Below, one piece after another: positions 35,717 through 47,500 of a stretch of 64,000 nt of DNA. Each line of letters starts with the position of its first letter. Position 1 is the stretch's first letter. Position numbers and translations under genes: made by a program. Under the pieces are notes generated by a model. That model did not search any database and was not told where the DNA came from. It was given only the letters and a program-made list of their open reading frames with translations. The DNA comes from Tachypleus tridentatus (Eukaryota; Arthropoda; Merostomata; Xiphosura; Limulidae), in NCBI RefSeq assembly GCF_004210375.1, contig NC_134834.1:157623290-157687289 (forward strand), written 5' to 3'.

Positions 35717-36094
35717 TAACTTTCATAAATATATTTTTATTAAAGATTATAGTGACAAGAAGTACCAACAAATTAGGTCACATAGTTGAAATGCCACTTC
35801 GAACAGATGGTGAAACCCATCATAGATTTGAGTTCAGGTCGGACACGCATGGTGCTGAAACTTGTGTTAACTTTACTGAGTAAGCTTTGGTGAGTTACTC
35901 ACGTGTTATTTTTCATATATATATATATATATTAACAGAAAACTTCTTATTATACAGGAAAACAACTGTATAAACATAAAACTTCAAGAAGAATATTAAT
36001 AAGTCTGACTCAAAATTCGTAATGCAGTTGAAACACCAGTGTTTCGAGTTTTTTTACGCAAAACTCAATACTAATATGTCGTGCCATAAAGAGA

Positions 36095-36235
36095 TTTCAG
36101 AGTGCCTAGTGGTAAACACATGATTGCAGATGTGAATGTTTCGAGTTTGAGACGTAATGAAACCAATCATGTTTTGCACATTAAGCAGTGGGCGTGTTAT
36201 AGGAGTGGCAATCAATTCTTTGGTTTAGAGGTCAC
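36095..36235 (+). repeat. Possible old SINE-1 relative
   Basis: GAGTGCCTAGTGGTAAACAC and ATGTTTCGAGTTTGAGAC look like a worn tRNA head with A and B boxes. AATCATGTTTTGCACATTAA and GGGCGTGTTATAGGAGTGGC recall the start of the SINE-1 body. A tentative call. Confidence 0.4.
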
Positions 36236-36576
36236 TTCAGGTGGCAGTTGCTGATGGCTGGTATACGTTTCAAAATTAAGATACATATGGTTTTGTTCAA
36301 AGGAACAAATAAAGACAGTGTTCAATAAAGAGATGAATCGTGTAAGTATACAAATAGTTTATATTAGCAACAACGGCAAATGACTTTTTTCGTTTTTGAA
36401 TACTTAACATAATTCCATATACAGTTCACATAATCACGGCTGGTTTTATGTATTCTCAATTTTAAGATTCTAATGAATTGTTTATCATCTCCATAATACA
36501 GTTCTCAGGTTGTGTTTGTGGCTGTTTTAATTGGCTGGTTCAACATTGTAAATAGCTATTGTATCGCCATGTCTGT

Positions 36577-36700
36577 TTGTTTGAAGTTAGGCACAAAGTT
36601 ACACAGTGGACTATATGTGCTCTACTCACAACAGGTATCAAAACCCGATCTCTAGTATTTTAAGCCCGGACATTTGGTGTGGCGCTGGGGGTATGTCGTC
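36577..36700 (-). repeat. SINE-2 copy
   Basis: Plus-strand text TTAGGCACAAAGTTACACAG, GTATCAAAACCCGATCTCTA, CGGACATTTGGTGTGGCGCT is the complement of a SINE-2 of near full length. Confidence 0.78.
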
Positions 36701-36869
36701 ATGACTGGAAGTTTGCAAAACGAACAGATTAATTGTCTTTACTGAAATGTCTAGATTGAATACAAACAAGTAAGACAAATAAGGGTTAAGTTATAAATTA
36801 ATTACCGTTTACAAGCAAGAAAAATGAATGTTGAGTTATATATCAGTTAACGTTTCCAATAAAAGTATA

Positions 36870-37140
36870 GTCTGGCAAGACTACGTGGTGAGAGCACTAG
36901 ACTCATAATGTGAGGGCCGCGGGTTCAAATTCCCGTCGCACAAAACATGCTTGTCCTTTCAGACGTAGGGGCGTTACAAAGTGATTGTCGATCCTATTAT
37001 TCGTTGGTAAAAGAGTAGCCCAAAAGTTGGCGGTGATGACTAGCTGCCTTCCTTTCTAGTCTTACATTGCTAAATTAGGGACGGCTGGCGCAAATAGCCC
37101 TTGTGTAGCTTTGCGCAAAATTAAAAAAACAAAGAAACAA
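36870..37140 (+). repeat. SINE-1 copy, full length
   Basis: TCTGGCAAGACTACGTGGTG head (A box diverged), B box GGGTTCAAATTCCC, body with a short gap around GTTGGCGGTGATGACTAG, tail AAAAAAACAAAGAAAC. Confidence 0.87.
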
Positions 37141-39090
37141 TAAAAGTACGAACTGAGTTGTATTTGAATTACCGTTTATAATGCATGGTCGCAATTTTTT
37201 ATTTTACAGGTAGTGTTTCTAGTCCTTTTATATGAGATGGCTCCAAAAAACAGTGGGTTATTTATGATGCTTCTCCCGTGAGTACAGAAACCAATTTTTT
37301 GTAGTGCGTGTTTTCAGATTTGGTTGTAAGTACCAAACTCAAACTTGAAGGAGTTTAAAAAAGTTTAATTTGTAAAGACATTGCACTTTTTTAACACAAT
37401 GTTTTTAATTTTTATCATAAACTTTACCAAAGCATTGTGCTGAATAGTTGAGCGATGAACTCCCTTGAGCTCAATTAACTTGAATTTCTTTTTCGTCCAT
37501 TTTGCATTGGCCTTTTCCATTTTCTTACAATTTTGTAATGTGTAAAATGAGATTAGAACCATTCCAAAGAAGTGACATTTTACTGTTCTGCAGTATGGTG
37601 TTATATATTAGATAAACATAAGAAAACTACGTTTACGATACTTTCTATTGGTCCATACACTCATGACGAATATGAGACTATGATATGAAATGTTGTCGTG
37701 ACAGCACCTCCTTTTGGTAACCTGATCGTCTATTGACGACCTATAGACAACTTTCAATGATGAAAAAAGAACTGAAGTAGATACCTTGTCTCATACATTT
37801 ATTTTAAATAAGTATTTTAGTAATTTACAAGCAATAGTCTCGTTTACTGTAGTATATGATGATGAAGTTTTAAAATCAAAATTATTGGAAATAAGAAACT
37901 CAATCAGTACTTCAAAATTAGAGATGGCTGTTTCTGGGCCTCGAGAGCTCTGACATGGCCGTTTATGATCTTGGACAGTGTCTCGCTGGAGCAAAAAATT
38001 ACAGAAATACATTAAATGTTTTATTGCTTTATTTATTTCTTAAATTTTACATTACAAAAAATATTCAGTATATAATATTACAGGATATATCATATATAAT
38101 AACACAAAGATTATAGCACATGTCACAATATATAACAGCACAATAGCATATAGTTTATCACTAGCTGAGCCAGTTGATATTTCATTTCACAGTGTTAATT
38201 TAGAATATAATAGTGTGTCCTACACCAAACAGAAATTCTTCCATTGTTTTCTGTCCAGAATTATAATTCTGACAAAGTGTGTGAAGTCAGTTTTAAGTGG
38301 ACGCCAATTTTATGCAACAAAGTGCCGAATGTTTCGCAACAATGTGTAATTTCTCATCTTGAAAAATACAAGCTATAATTACCAAATTACCTACGTAATT
38401 AGATTCTCAATTGGAAGCAAACACTCTTTTGAAGTAACTTTCCCGATATAATTAAATTCTCACTTTGAAACAACCAAACTTTCAAGATGTCTTCAAAAAA
38501 GTAGTAAAAACTAAATAAATATTTAGACTGTGTAAAAATATATTTGGGTGAAACATTGTCTGTATCCCGGCCGTTTAACCCACGTGTTGAAAATATCAAT
38601 TACCAAACAACACAGAAAACATGATGACTTTCCAAATATATTTCCACTATTTTTTCTTAATTTGATAATTTAACACAAGTAAATTAATTAAAAATCTAAA
38701 ATAATAATGTTTTATCATGAATATTTCAATTTCCTCTCCAATTTGCTCCTTCATAAAATGTCTTAAAACAAAAATTTGCAGTGTTACACAAACAACAAGA
38801 AAGACAGAATTTGTCAAGGTGCAGAAGCCATTCTTCACAAATTGGTCTGCACATCGACGCGAGTGAACTTCGTATTAGAAACATTCCTGTTGGTATGATT
38901 TGAATAAATCTTATATACACTAACACAGATGATGCATTCTTTTACATACGGAGAATCGGACTGTGAAGGATGGAAAAGTGGAGGGCACAATGTGTTATTT
39001 ATAGGAATTAATGAAACATAGTGGTTCTAATATATTAACACAGAAATTGATATGTAAGTAATAAGGAGCACGCGGACGTAATAACATGAC
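37141..39090. other. No gene recognised
   Basis: AT-rich spacer with several short minus-strand frames, none with a family signature. At 37209-37279 a 70-bp open stretch lies between TTTTATTTTACAG and CCC/GTGAGT. It could be a small plus-strand exon, but support is too thin to call. Confidence 0.45.
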
Positions 39091-39352
39091 TGTTTGTTTT
39101 TAAATTTCGCACAAAGCTACATGAGGGCTATCTGCGATAGCCGTCCCTAATTTAACAATGTGAGACTAGAGGGAAGACAGCTGGTCATCACCACCCACCG
39201 CCAACTCTTGAACTACTATGTTATCAACGGATGATGGGACTGACCGTTACATTATGGCGCCCTTATGGCTGAAAGGGCGAGCATGTTTGGTGGAAGGGGA
39301 TTTGAACCCTCGAAATACGACTCGAGGACCTTAACCACAAGGCCATACAGTT
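39091..39352 (-). repeat. SINE-1 copy, full length
   Basis: Complement of the full SINE: TTTTTAAATTTCGCACAAAG (tail), AGACTAGAGGGAAGACAGCT, GGGCGAGCATGTTTGG, CCTTAACCACAAGGCCATAC (A box). Confidence 0.9.
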
Positions 39353-39649
39353 AGTTAGGCAACTCTTCTTAAATCCATGATTTATATTGGCTTTGACCAA
39401 TTGTGGGCACGAAAGCAGACTTTGCCAATCCAAGAACTAAAGCAAACCAACAGTAGAGGATAAATAGATATTGTACTGGCTGATAAACAGACAGAACAAC
39501 CAAGTACCTTTTAGCTATTCCTTTCACAGTACGACACTTTACCAACTACTCTTAAAACTTGTAATACATCATACTGCAAAACTGACAAATAATTTACTAT
39601 AATTAATTCTAACAGAAATATCTCTAATATCAATAAATGTTGTAATTTG

Positions 39650-39763
39650 TCATCAAGCACAAAGCTAAACAAAGGGCTATCTGTGTTGTGCCTGCCACAG
39701 GTATCGAAACCCATTTTCTAGCAGTATAAGTTCGTGAACACACCTCTGTGTCACTGTGTAACA
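39650..39763 (-). repeat. SINE-2 copy
   Basis: Complement of SINE-2: CAAGCACAAAGCTAAACAAA, GGGCTATCTGTGTTGTGCCT, GTATCGAAACCCATTTTCTA, CACACCTCTGTGTCACTG. Confidence 0.8.
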
Positions 39764-40270
39764 AAATATAATCTGCACAAATCGGTTCAACGTTTAATCG
39801 TTTCAGTTATTGGTTTTACGAAACGACTACCGTAGGACATATAAGCATATGGTAAGAGTCACGAGTCAATTTCTTTGCACAAAATGGCCCAAAATTAACA
39901 ACTACCGCCGAAATACAAAAGATATAAGTGTTAGGTAACTAACTAGCTTTACATTGTTGTTTTAATCCATCTTTACATAGGTAACAGTCTATTTTTAGAT
40001 GTTTGTATAATAGAAATAATTATAATATAATTACAAGCTAGTTAGATGTTATAGTTATGTCTGATGTACGTAGCTAAGTCTTCAAAGGTAATTTTAGATA
40101 TTTTTTGGGGTTACTGCTTACTTTACCCGAACACAAAAGTGATTATAGAAATTACTATGGCCAATTTGGGTATATCCCAAATTGTTTGGCTCATATCCCA
40201 GTCGAAAATTTAAAAAAAACAAAACAGGTTTAACAATCGCCCAGGTTTTGTATATTTTTTTATATAAACG
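39764..40270. other. No gene recognised
   Basis: AT-rich spacer before the Penelope-like fragment. Its right part may belong to that element. Confidence 0.4.
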
Positions 40271-40303
40271 AAGACGACATTTCTAGCTAGTGCTCTTCGT
40301 CAG
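40271..40303 (-). other. Hammerhead-ribozyme-like core, degenerate
   Basis: The minus strand reads CTGACGA, then AGAGCACTAGCT (able to fold as a short hairpin), then AGAAA and TGTCGTC. This follows the hammerhead layout CUGAUGA - stem II - GAAA - (A/C)..GUC with a U to C change in the first box. Such motifs are known from the terminal repeats of Penelope-like elements, and a GIY-YIG fragment of that class lies 70 bp away on the other strand. The changes suggest it no longer cleaves. Confidence 0.4.
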
Positions 40304-40371
40304 ATCGTGTGTCATGAAAATATAAGTAGACAACAATTAAATTTATATTATATAAAAGAAGCAGAACTTTA

Positions 40372-40584
40372 TACATCGGACAGGCTGTCGGCTATCGAAC
40401 ACGAGAACATCTAAATCATATTAAGTTGGGGAATCAAGATACGCCTATATACAAACATTTCACTATCAACAACCAAACAGTTTATGATCTTTCGATTCTA
40501 GGACTTATTAGTGCTTCAAAATACATTAAAAAAAAAGAATGGCTGGGACTCCAGTCATGTGATTTATATGAACGCTTTTCTTAG
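40372..40584 (+). mobile_element. Penelope-like retroelement, GIY-YIG endonuclease fragment
   Basis: 71 open codons from 'YIGQAVGYRTREHLNHIKLG' through 'DTPIYKHF' and 'LSILGLI' to 'WLGLQSCDLYERFS' and a stop. This is the C-terminal GIY-YIG endonuclease of Penelope-like elements: YIG, then R...H, DT.V..HF, L...GL, and the terminal LG....GLNERF. The catalytic arginine and histidine equivalents are present. No reverse transcriptase was recognised upstream, so it is a 5'-truncated copy. Confidence 0.8.
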
Positions 40585-41235
40585 CGGTAGATTTCGATCT
40601 TCTATTTTTGTTTAAGTTTTAATGGCTGTCTACTTATCCTTCCACGAGTTGTAATTGTAATGTAATAGATATCACAGATGTAATTTTGCTTGAATTTACA
40701 AGTTCATCATTCCAAACACTACGCACGCAAGTTCCTTGAATTATGCGCATGCACCTTTGTTTTAAATTGTACGACCCGAACGCTACCTTGAAACGTCATC
40801 ATTTTTAAATAAAAATATATAAAAAAAACGTGACGACTCTTTAACCTGTTATTTTATTTTGATATTTTCGTCACCTATGCGGTTTTATCTATATTTTTTT
40901 ACATCTGAATCTAAACAGTATTGTTAACTTTGGTATATAAACGTATGAAAAGTGTCATTGTTCAAAAATGCCTTCTATAATTGCCCTGAAAAACAAAACA
41001 ACAACAAAACTAAGTTTCAGTTTCTTTTGTCATATAATTTAACCATTAGTTTGTAATGAAGATCGTAGTATTTGAGAATACAGAAAATGTTTTCAGCAGC
41101 TAACTCGAATTCTATGGTAAGTTTTTACTAGGGTGCTTGGATATTTTAAATTAACATTTATTGAAAATGTAAGTTAGAACATCAGACACTTGGTTATTCT
41201 TCCTTAAACAGCACTTAAACTAATTTTTTTTCGTT
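40585..41235. other. Spacer downstream of the nrf-6-like gene
   Basis: No frame of interest. It contains GAACGCTACCTTGAAACGTC near 40780, a fragment reminiscent of the 3' half of hammerhead-type Penelope ends, and AT-rich sequence that includes the likely 3' end of the nrf-6-like transcript on its right side. Confidence 0.4.
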
Positions 41236-41241
41236 TTTATT
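41236..41241 (-). terminator. Likely polyadenylation signal (AATAAA) of the nrf-6-like gene
   Basis: TTTATT on the plus strand is AATAAA on the minus strand, 44 bp after the stop codon. A second candidate lies at about 41156-41161. AT-rich sequence produces such hexamers by chance, so use is inferred only from position. Confidence 0.4.
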
Positions 41242-41284
41242 TACATGTTTATCTATAAACACTTTTCTTTAATCTATGAATTCA

Positions 41285-41524
41285 TCATAATCTCGAAATT
41301 ACGACAATGTTTTCCATTGTGTCTGAAGAACACTTTGAAGTACCACTTGGTATTGCATGGCCATTACTTTCTTCTTTTTGTTTCACAGAGTTTTGTATAG
41401 ATTTTTGATTCTTTGGTTGTGGAAGAAGAAATCGTTCCAGCTTGGTAAAGGGAACTTCAAATACCAGGTGAAGAAACGACGCCACGTTCATTGACAACAC
41501 AAGATACGTGAGAAATCTGCAGAC
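41285..41524 (-). CDS. nrf-6-like: nrf-6-like terminal exon 11 (240 bp with stop)
   Basis: Acceptor TTTTTTCTCCAG/GTC in phase 0, exactly matching the phase of the preceding donor. Encodes the last transmembrane helix ('FLTYLVLSMNVASFLHLVFE'), the family motif 'EVPFTKLERFLL', and a hydrophilic, serine- and lysine-rich tail ending 'MENIVVISRL' before the stop. Confidence 0.93.
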   Translation of the reverse strand, partial: VCRFLTYLVLSMNVASFLHLVFEVPFTKLERFLLPQPKNQKSIQNSVKQKEESNGHAIPSGTSKCSSDTMENIVVISRL

Positions 41525-44500
41525 CTGGAGAAAAAATAAATACACCAATAAGAGTTTGTTCGACTGTATATTTTCAACACAATTACTGACCACCCACCTA
41601 AAGGGAGGCTAAAGAAACGGGTTAGCATAACACATAAATTCCATTGTGTAAACAACAAACAAAAATAAATAACTAGATTTGATTCTATATAACCCTGATT
41701 GAAGAGGAAAATTAACAAAACATTCTTATAGAAAAAAACTTATAAAATTTTGGAAGTTGGTAAAATTTCTTTGATATAAATGTACATCAGGCAGGTGATA
41801 ATGCTGCCTATGTGGAACCCTGTCGGATTGTTCATCGCAGTGGTATTTTGAATATCTTCTCAATCGGTCACCATAACTTTACTATACAGCGTTCCTTATT
41901 ATAGCAATATCTATGTAATGACTGAGTCACAAGTTCTACGAATGCCTGCAAATATCATAGCATACATTTGTTCTTTTTTTGCTTGTTTTATATTACATGA
42001 TAACTCTAGAACCAAAACAATGGCAACAAACAATTTCACTGGGGTAACTTTGTTTAAAGCGGGGTATTCGCTTTTATAAGTATTATTAATAACTAGTAGC
42101 ATTTGTTTGTTTTTGAATTTCGCACAAAGCTACTCGTAGGCTATCTGCGCTAGCCGTCCCTAATTTAGCAGTGTAAGACTAGAAGAAAGGCAGCTAGTCA
42201 TCACCACCCACTGCCAACTCTTGGGCTACTCTTTTATCAACGAATGGTGGGATTGACCGTTACATTATAACGCCCCCACGGCTAAAAGAGCGAGCATGTT
42301 TGGCGCGACGGGGATGCGAAATAGCGCCCCTCAGATTACGAGTCGCACGCTTTAACACGCTTGCCCATGCCGAGCCACTAGTAGTAATTAAAAAAGGCAT
42401 AATTCTAGTATGAACGATGTTATCATTGCCCCTTGAAGTGAGTTTTATTCATATTTGGTGTGCATTTGAAAAGTTTAAGTACAGGGTGAAATAGGAATTA
42501 CTAGGTAATGAGGTATAAACTAATTATTACAGGGCCCGACATGGCCAGGTGGGTTAAGGCGTTCGACTTGTAATCCGAGAATCGTTGGTTCGAATCCCCT
42601 TCACACCAAATATGCTCGCCCTTTCAGCTTTGTGGGCGTTATAATGTGGCGGTCAATCCCACTATTCGTTGGTAAAAAAGTAGCCCAAGAATTGGGGGTG
42701 AGTGGTGAGGACTAGCTGCCTTCCCTCTAGTCTTACACTGCTAAATTAGGGATGGTTAGCGCAGATAGCCCTCGTGTAGCTTTTCGCAAAAATTGAAACC
42801 AAACCAAATTATTACAGTTGGAACCTCATTGTGTTTAGAAACTGGTCATAGATGCAACTTTCCTGTATTTATTGTAACACTGCATTAAAAATAAAAACAA
42901 GTAAAAACCTTTCCTAAAGGAAGTAATGTAGGGATGGCTAATTTCAATCCTTGAAAAGGAATGCAAACAAGATGGTAGGGGTAGGAATTTGGACCATCTC
43001 TACATAATATTAAATGTCATCCCTACCATCTTGTTTACATTCCTTTTGCAAGGATTGATATTAACCATTCCTACATTTATTTCCTTTTAGGAAAAGTTTT
43101 CTTTATTTTATATCAGTACACGGGAAAACTTTAACAAGATAAACACAGCTTATACTCAAACGTTTTATTATTAAAACAGTTACAAGTATTTAACAGAGAC
43201 GCTAATTTTACTAAGTGACATCTGTTAATTAAAAACATTTTGAAGTTCTGTGGTGATAAGAAGAAAAATGTTCCAAGTGGTGCGTTTACCAACTTGATAT
43301 AAAAAACTCCTTTAATAAACAATGTGACGCATTCACATGAGTCACCGTATATAGAGTGTAAGCCAATTACCTGTTCAAAATGGCTGAAGAACTGATTCTC
43401 CCTCACTGTACCAACCCTGATATATATAATCAACGGATGTATCAGGTAAGTCATGTAGGTCAGCCGTCCAAGAACGATAAATGGTTTCCATGACAACAGT
43501 GCATTTACAGGACCTAGTAATCACAGTCATGAATAAAAGTAGCATTCAATTTGAATCGATACATTGACATTTGTTAATGATACATGATAAATATCTCGAC
43601 TTTTTTGTAATTTCATATCGTACTTTTAGTAAACTTACCTCCATATCCATAAACACAAGCACACGTGATCCAAGCTAACCCTAAAGTAAACCCAGTTCTG
43701 TGGATTGAAGCATATATGATTCCAACTACAGCATTTGGTGTGATTCCATTATGCCAGTCATAAGCTCCAAAAACTACAGCTGAACAAGAGACAGTAGTTA
43801 CGATCCAGCCAATGGCCACAACAATCTGAAATAAAACAAAAGTTCTCTAGCGTATCGTTAGTATCTGGTATATTAATACTTAGGCTACCCATACTGGGAT
43901 TAAACAACAAATATAATACACGAAGTTACTTCACACATCAGTACTGTGTGCCACATTAACGATCCATAACCACTTACTGGGATCAAACAACAAATGTAAC
44001 ACAGGAACAATGATATATATTATATTTTATGAGTGAAAAAAATTTACTAAAGCAAGATAATTTCGCTTTCACTCTTTGCCGTGTCATTAATTGTTCTTAA
44101 TTATTATTTTGCTAGCTTTAGGGAGTTTTGAAAATCACGATGATGAGCAGGTAGTTTAATGACCAAAAGTTTATTATAAATTAAAAACTATATGATTAAT
44201 TAGTCAGCGCTTTTGTTCGTCGGTTTGTCTATTACTTCAGTGTTATCAGTACTGAGTTTGTATCTCATCGAAGTGCTATAGACACAAAAAAGTATACTGT
44301 GATACGTGAAAATTAACAAGTGATTATTTATCGTTGTTTGTGAAGTTAGGCATATTGTTAAATTAATTAAACCGTTAAAGGTTGAAAAACTGTTAGCTGA
44401 AGAAACACAAAGCCCTTTGTTATTGTTAACTGGACTGAACTTTGAGTTATTTTATATCCAACAATCCAAAAGTAAAAACAACAACAACATAAAGTATCAC

Positions 44501-47500
44501 AAACAGCTGCAACACTATTATATGTTTAATAAGAGCGTTTAATAAGGGCTTCAGCTCAACTGATGACATATTAATACTACAATTACACTTTCATTCTGGT
44601 TTAAAAACAACAACAAAAAACATAATTTTACAACATCACAAATATTTTCTGTCTTGTTGTATCCCGGATCTATGTGTCTATGTACTTACTGGTCTCAACC
44701 TAATGTTTCTGCGCTTCAGCAAAAGGTAGCCTGTGGCCATTCCGATGCAGTACGGACCAAGGTGAGTGTAGGGTCGAATATGAATGTAACCTCCTGTTTC
44801 TATGTTGGTTCTGAAACGCAGTATCATAATAACGTCTGTTAAAAACAATTGTATGTGTTTGAAAACTGTGACTAAAAGACTGAATTAATATTTTTATTAT
44901 CTTACTGTTGATAAAGCTACAAAAAGAGAAAGTTTATAAGGGTTTCGATACAATTAAAAAGCAGTCTTTAAAGGCGAAAACAAAATTTTTGTCTTAAGAT
45001 TTGTTAAATAAATCTTTTCACGATTGGGATTTGGCGATATTTCAACTGGTGGATAATATTTGTATCAAGCTGTATTCTATTTGGGTGTTAGCAGAAATAA
45101 AGAGCAAAGGTTGCTGTGGGAATTGCTTACAGATCACTAGATGATACTGATGAAATTAAAGATAACTTTTACAATGAAATTAAGTTTTCAGTTGTTAATG
45201 AGGCCATAATTGTGGGTGATTTTAATTTCAGCATTTAAATTGTAAAATGTTAAACCATAAGAGAAAAAAGTTTTTTTGGAAACTGTTTAAGATGGTTTTC
45301 TCCACCAACTGACCAAGGAACTTACTATAAATAACTATATTCTAGATTTATTGTTAAGTTCTAACACAGAAATGGTTGAAAGGGTGGAAGCTGGAGAAAC
45401 ATCCTGACGCAAATCACCATTGCTATGTTAGATACGATGTTTTCTGCAAATAGAGATGAGGAATAATAATATTTTGGTTAGATATTTTAGAGAACCAATC
45501 TTTGAAAGTATATGTCAAGAATTATCTGTTGTGAATTAAGCAGTTGGGTTCTTTGAAGACGATAATCAAACGAGGAGAAGTTTAGATAACTTTTAAAGTA
45601 ATAAACGTAAACATATTTCTTATAGAAAGAAAAGGGTGGTTGCAAGCAGAAAACCAGGTTTGCTCACATAGGGTAAGGAGATAAAATTAAAGAAAATTAT
45701 CACAGACTTAAGAACTTTAATTGACTGGTATGTCAGGAGATTTAAAATATTGTATAATATCAAAAAGTTGGTGAAACTGGAAATTAGGATATCAAACAGA
45801 ATGTATGAGAAAAGGATGGCTGGAAATTAACTGTAAGGATTTATTTAAATACATTGAGGGTAAACAAAATATTAGTTTGGCGATAGGATCCCTTAGAGAT
45901 GATAAATGAACACTCGTACCTGATGGTTATTAGATAGATGGGCTATTATTTTTTTCTTTTTATTCATGTTTTTATTTACGAATATTTAAGCAGTATTCCA
46001 TTTCTTGAACAGTTGACAGATGGAAACAACATCAAACAAGATTACTGCATTAATTCTAAGCAGGTTAAGAGAACATTAGGAAGCTGAAGGAACGATAAGT
46101 TTCTGTACCAGATAATGTTTAGCTAAGAGTTTTTGAAGGAGGTTAAAGATTAGATACGTGAACCACTTACTACTATTTTTTGTAGTAAAAAATAGGAGTC
46201 ATCTGGATAGGTGCCAGAGGGTTTGAAGTTGGTTAATGTAACTCCTCTTTACCAGGTAGGAAATACAAGTTCTCCTAGTAATTATAGGCCTAATGGTCTT
46301 ACATCAGTTGCAGAAAAAGTTTTGGAAAGTCTGTTAAAAGATGCTATGCAAACTCATTTAACAAATTAAGAATTGTATTGGATAGTCAACATTTTTTCAC
46401 TGTGGAAACATCTTGCGTTGCATTCTTTGAAAAGGCTAATATTTATGTGAATGATGGTAAGGGTTTAGATTAGATTAGATTTATCTAGGTTTGTAAAAAG
46501 TATTTGAAAAGGTGCCATATAAAAAGCTTGAAAATATTATAACTGTAGGTGTGTGAGAGAAGTTAGCTAACTTAGAAGAAAGGCTTGATGGAAGAAAGCT
46601 GAGGGCTGTTACAAATGATTGGGTATTCCTGGCTGTAAAGTGAATGGTACTACTTTACAAAACGATTTAGATTATTTAGTGAGTATGGCGAATAAATGAC
46701 AGATGGGTTTTAATTATAATGAAAACAAGATAATGCAGGTGGGTTTTTATAAATTCAACTATAAGCATAATATTAATGAGAATAATAGTGTCATAAAAGG
46801 ATGGGTTCATGGTGAACTGGTTGATCAGTTTCTGATGCTATCCAAGTAGTAAACTGTTGCTAGTTGTAAGACAAGCAAAGTTTTAGGTTGAATTTATAAA
46901 AGTACTAAATACAAGTTTAATCATGTCATACTTTCATTGTATAGATCACTAGTTAGGCTATACTTGTAGTAGTGTGTTCAGTCTTGGGCTTCTTATCTTA
47001 GGAAGGATATTGAATTTTTGAAAACGGTTTAGATAAGAGTTTCTAGAATGGCGCCTAGGATTTGAATGGTTGTCATACGAGGAGATTTTGAAATCTCTTA
47101 AATTGTTTTCTCTTGAGAAACGAAGAGTTACAATAGATCTGATTAAGGTGTTTAAGATTGTAAAGGGAATTGATAATGTTGACCCATCATTTTTTTCATA
47201 CTTAATGGTAAGAACAGTAGGACTAGGGGACACAAGTATAAATATTGGTATGAGAGAAGTCATCTTCAGCGAAGGCAATTTTTATAACAAGGCTGTTGGT
47301 CTTTTGAACGAGCTACGTTCGGGTGTTGTTGTGCAGAAAATAAATTTAAATGAGTTTAAGAGAAAGTTTGACAATTATACGAATGATAAAATCTGGATTT
47401 AAAGTTTTAGTTTAAGTTAGAAGATGGGATAGCCGATATGTTATATTACACGCTATATTCAGTTTTTAACTACATCATACAAAGAAAATCGTAAAACATC

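Noticed and set aside
37209-37279. Possible 70-bp plus-strand exon between TTTTACAG and GTGAGT
   Set aside because: The open frame is too short, the composition is not clearly coding, and no partner exon exists.
43131-43370. The 121-codon frame from exon 10 running on past 43371
   Set aside because: After FEQ the frame continues into intron sequence. The donor CAG/GTAATT and the phase-0 acceptor of exon 11 give the family C-terminus.
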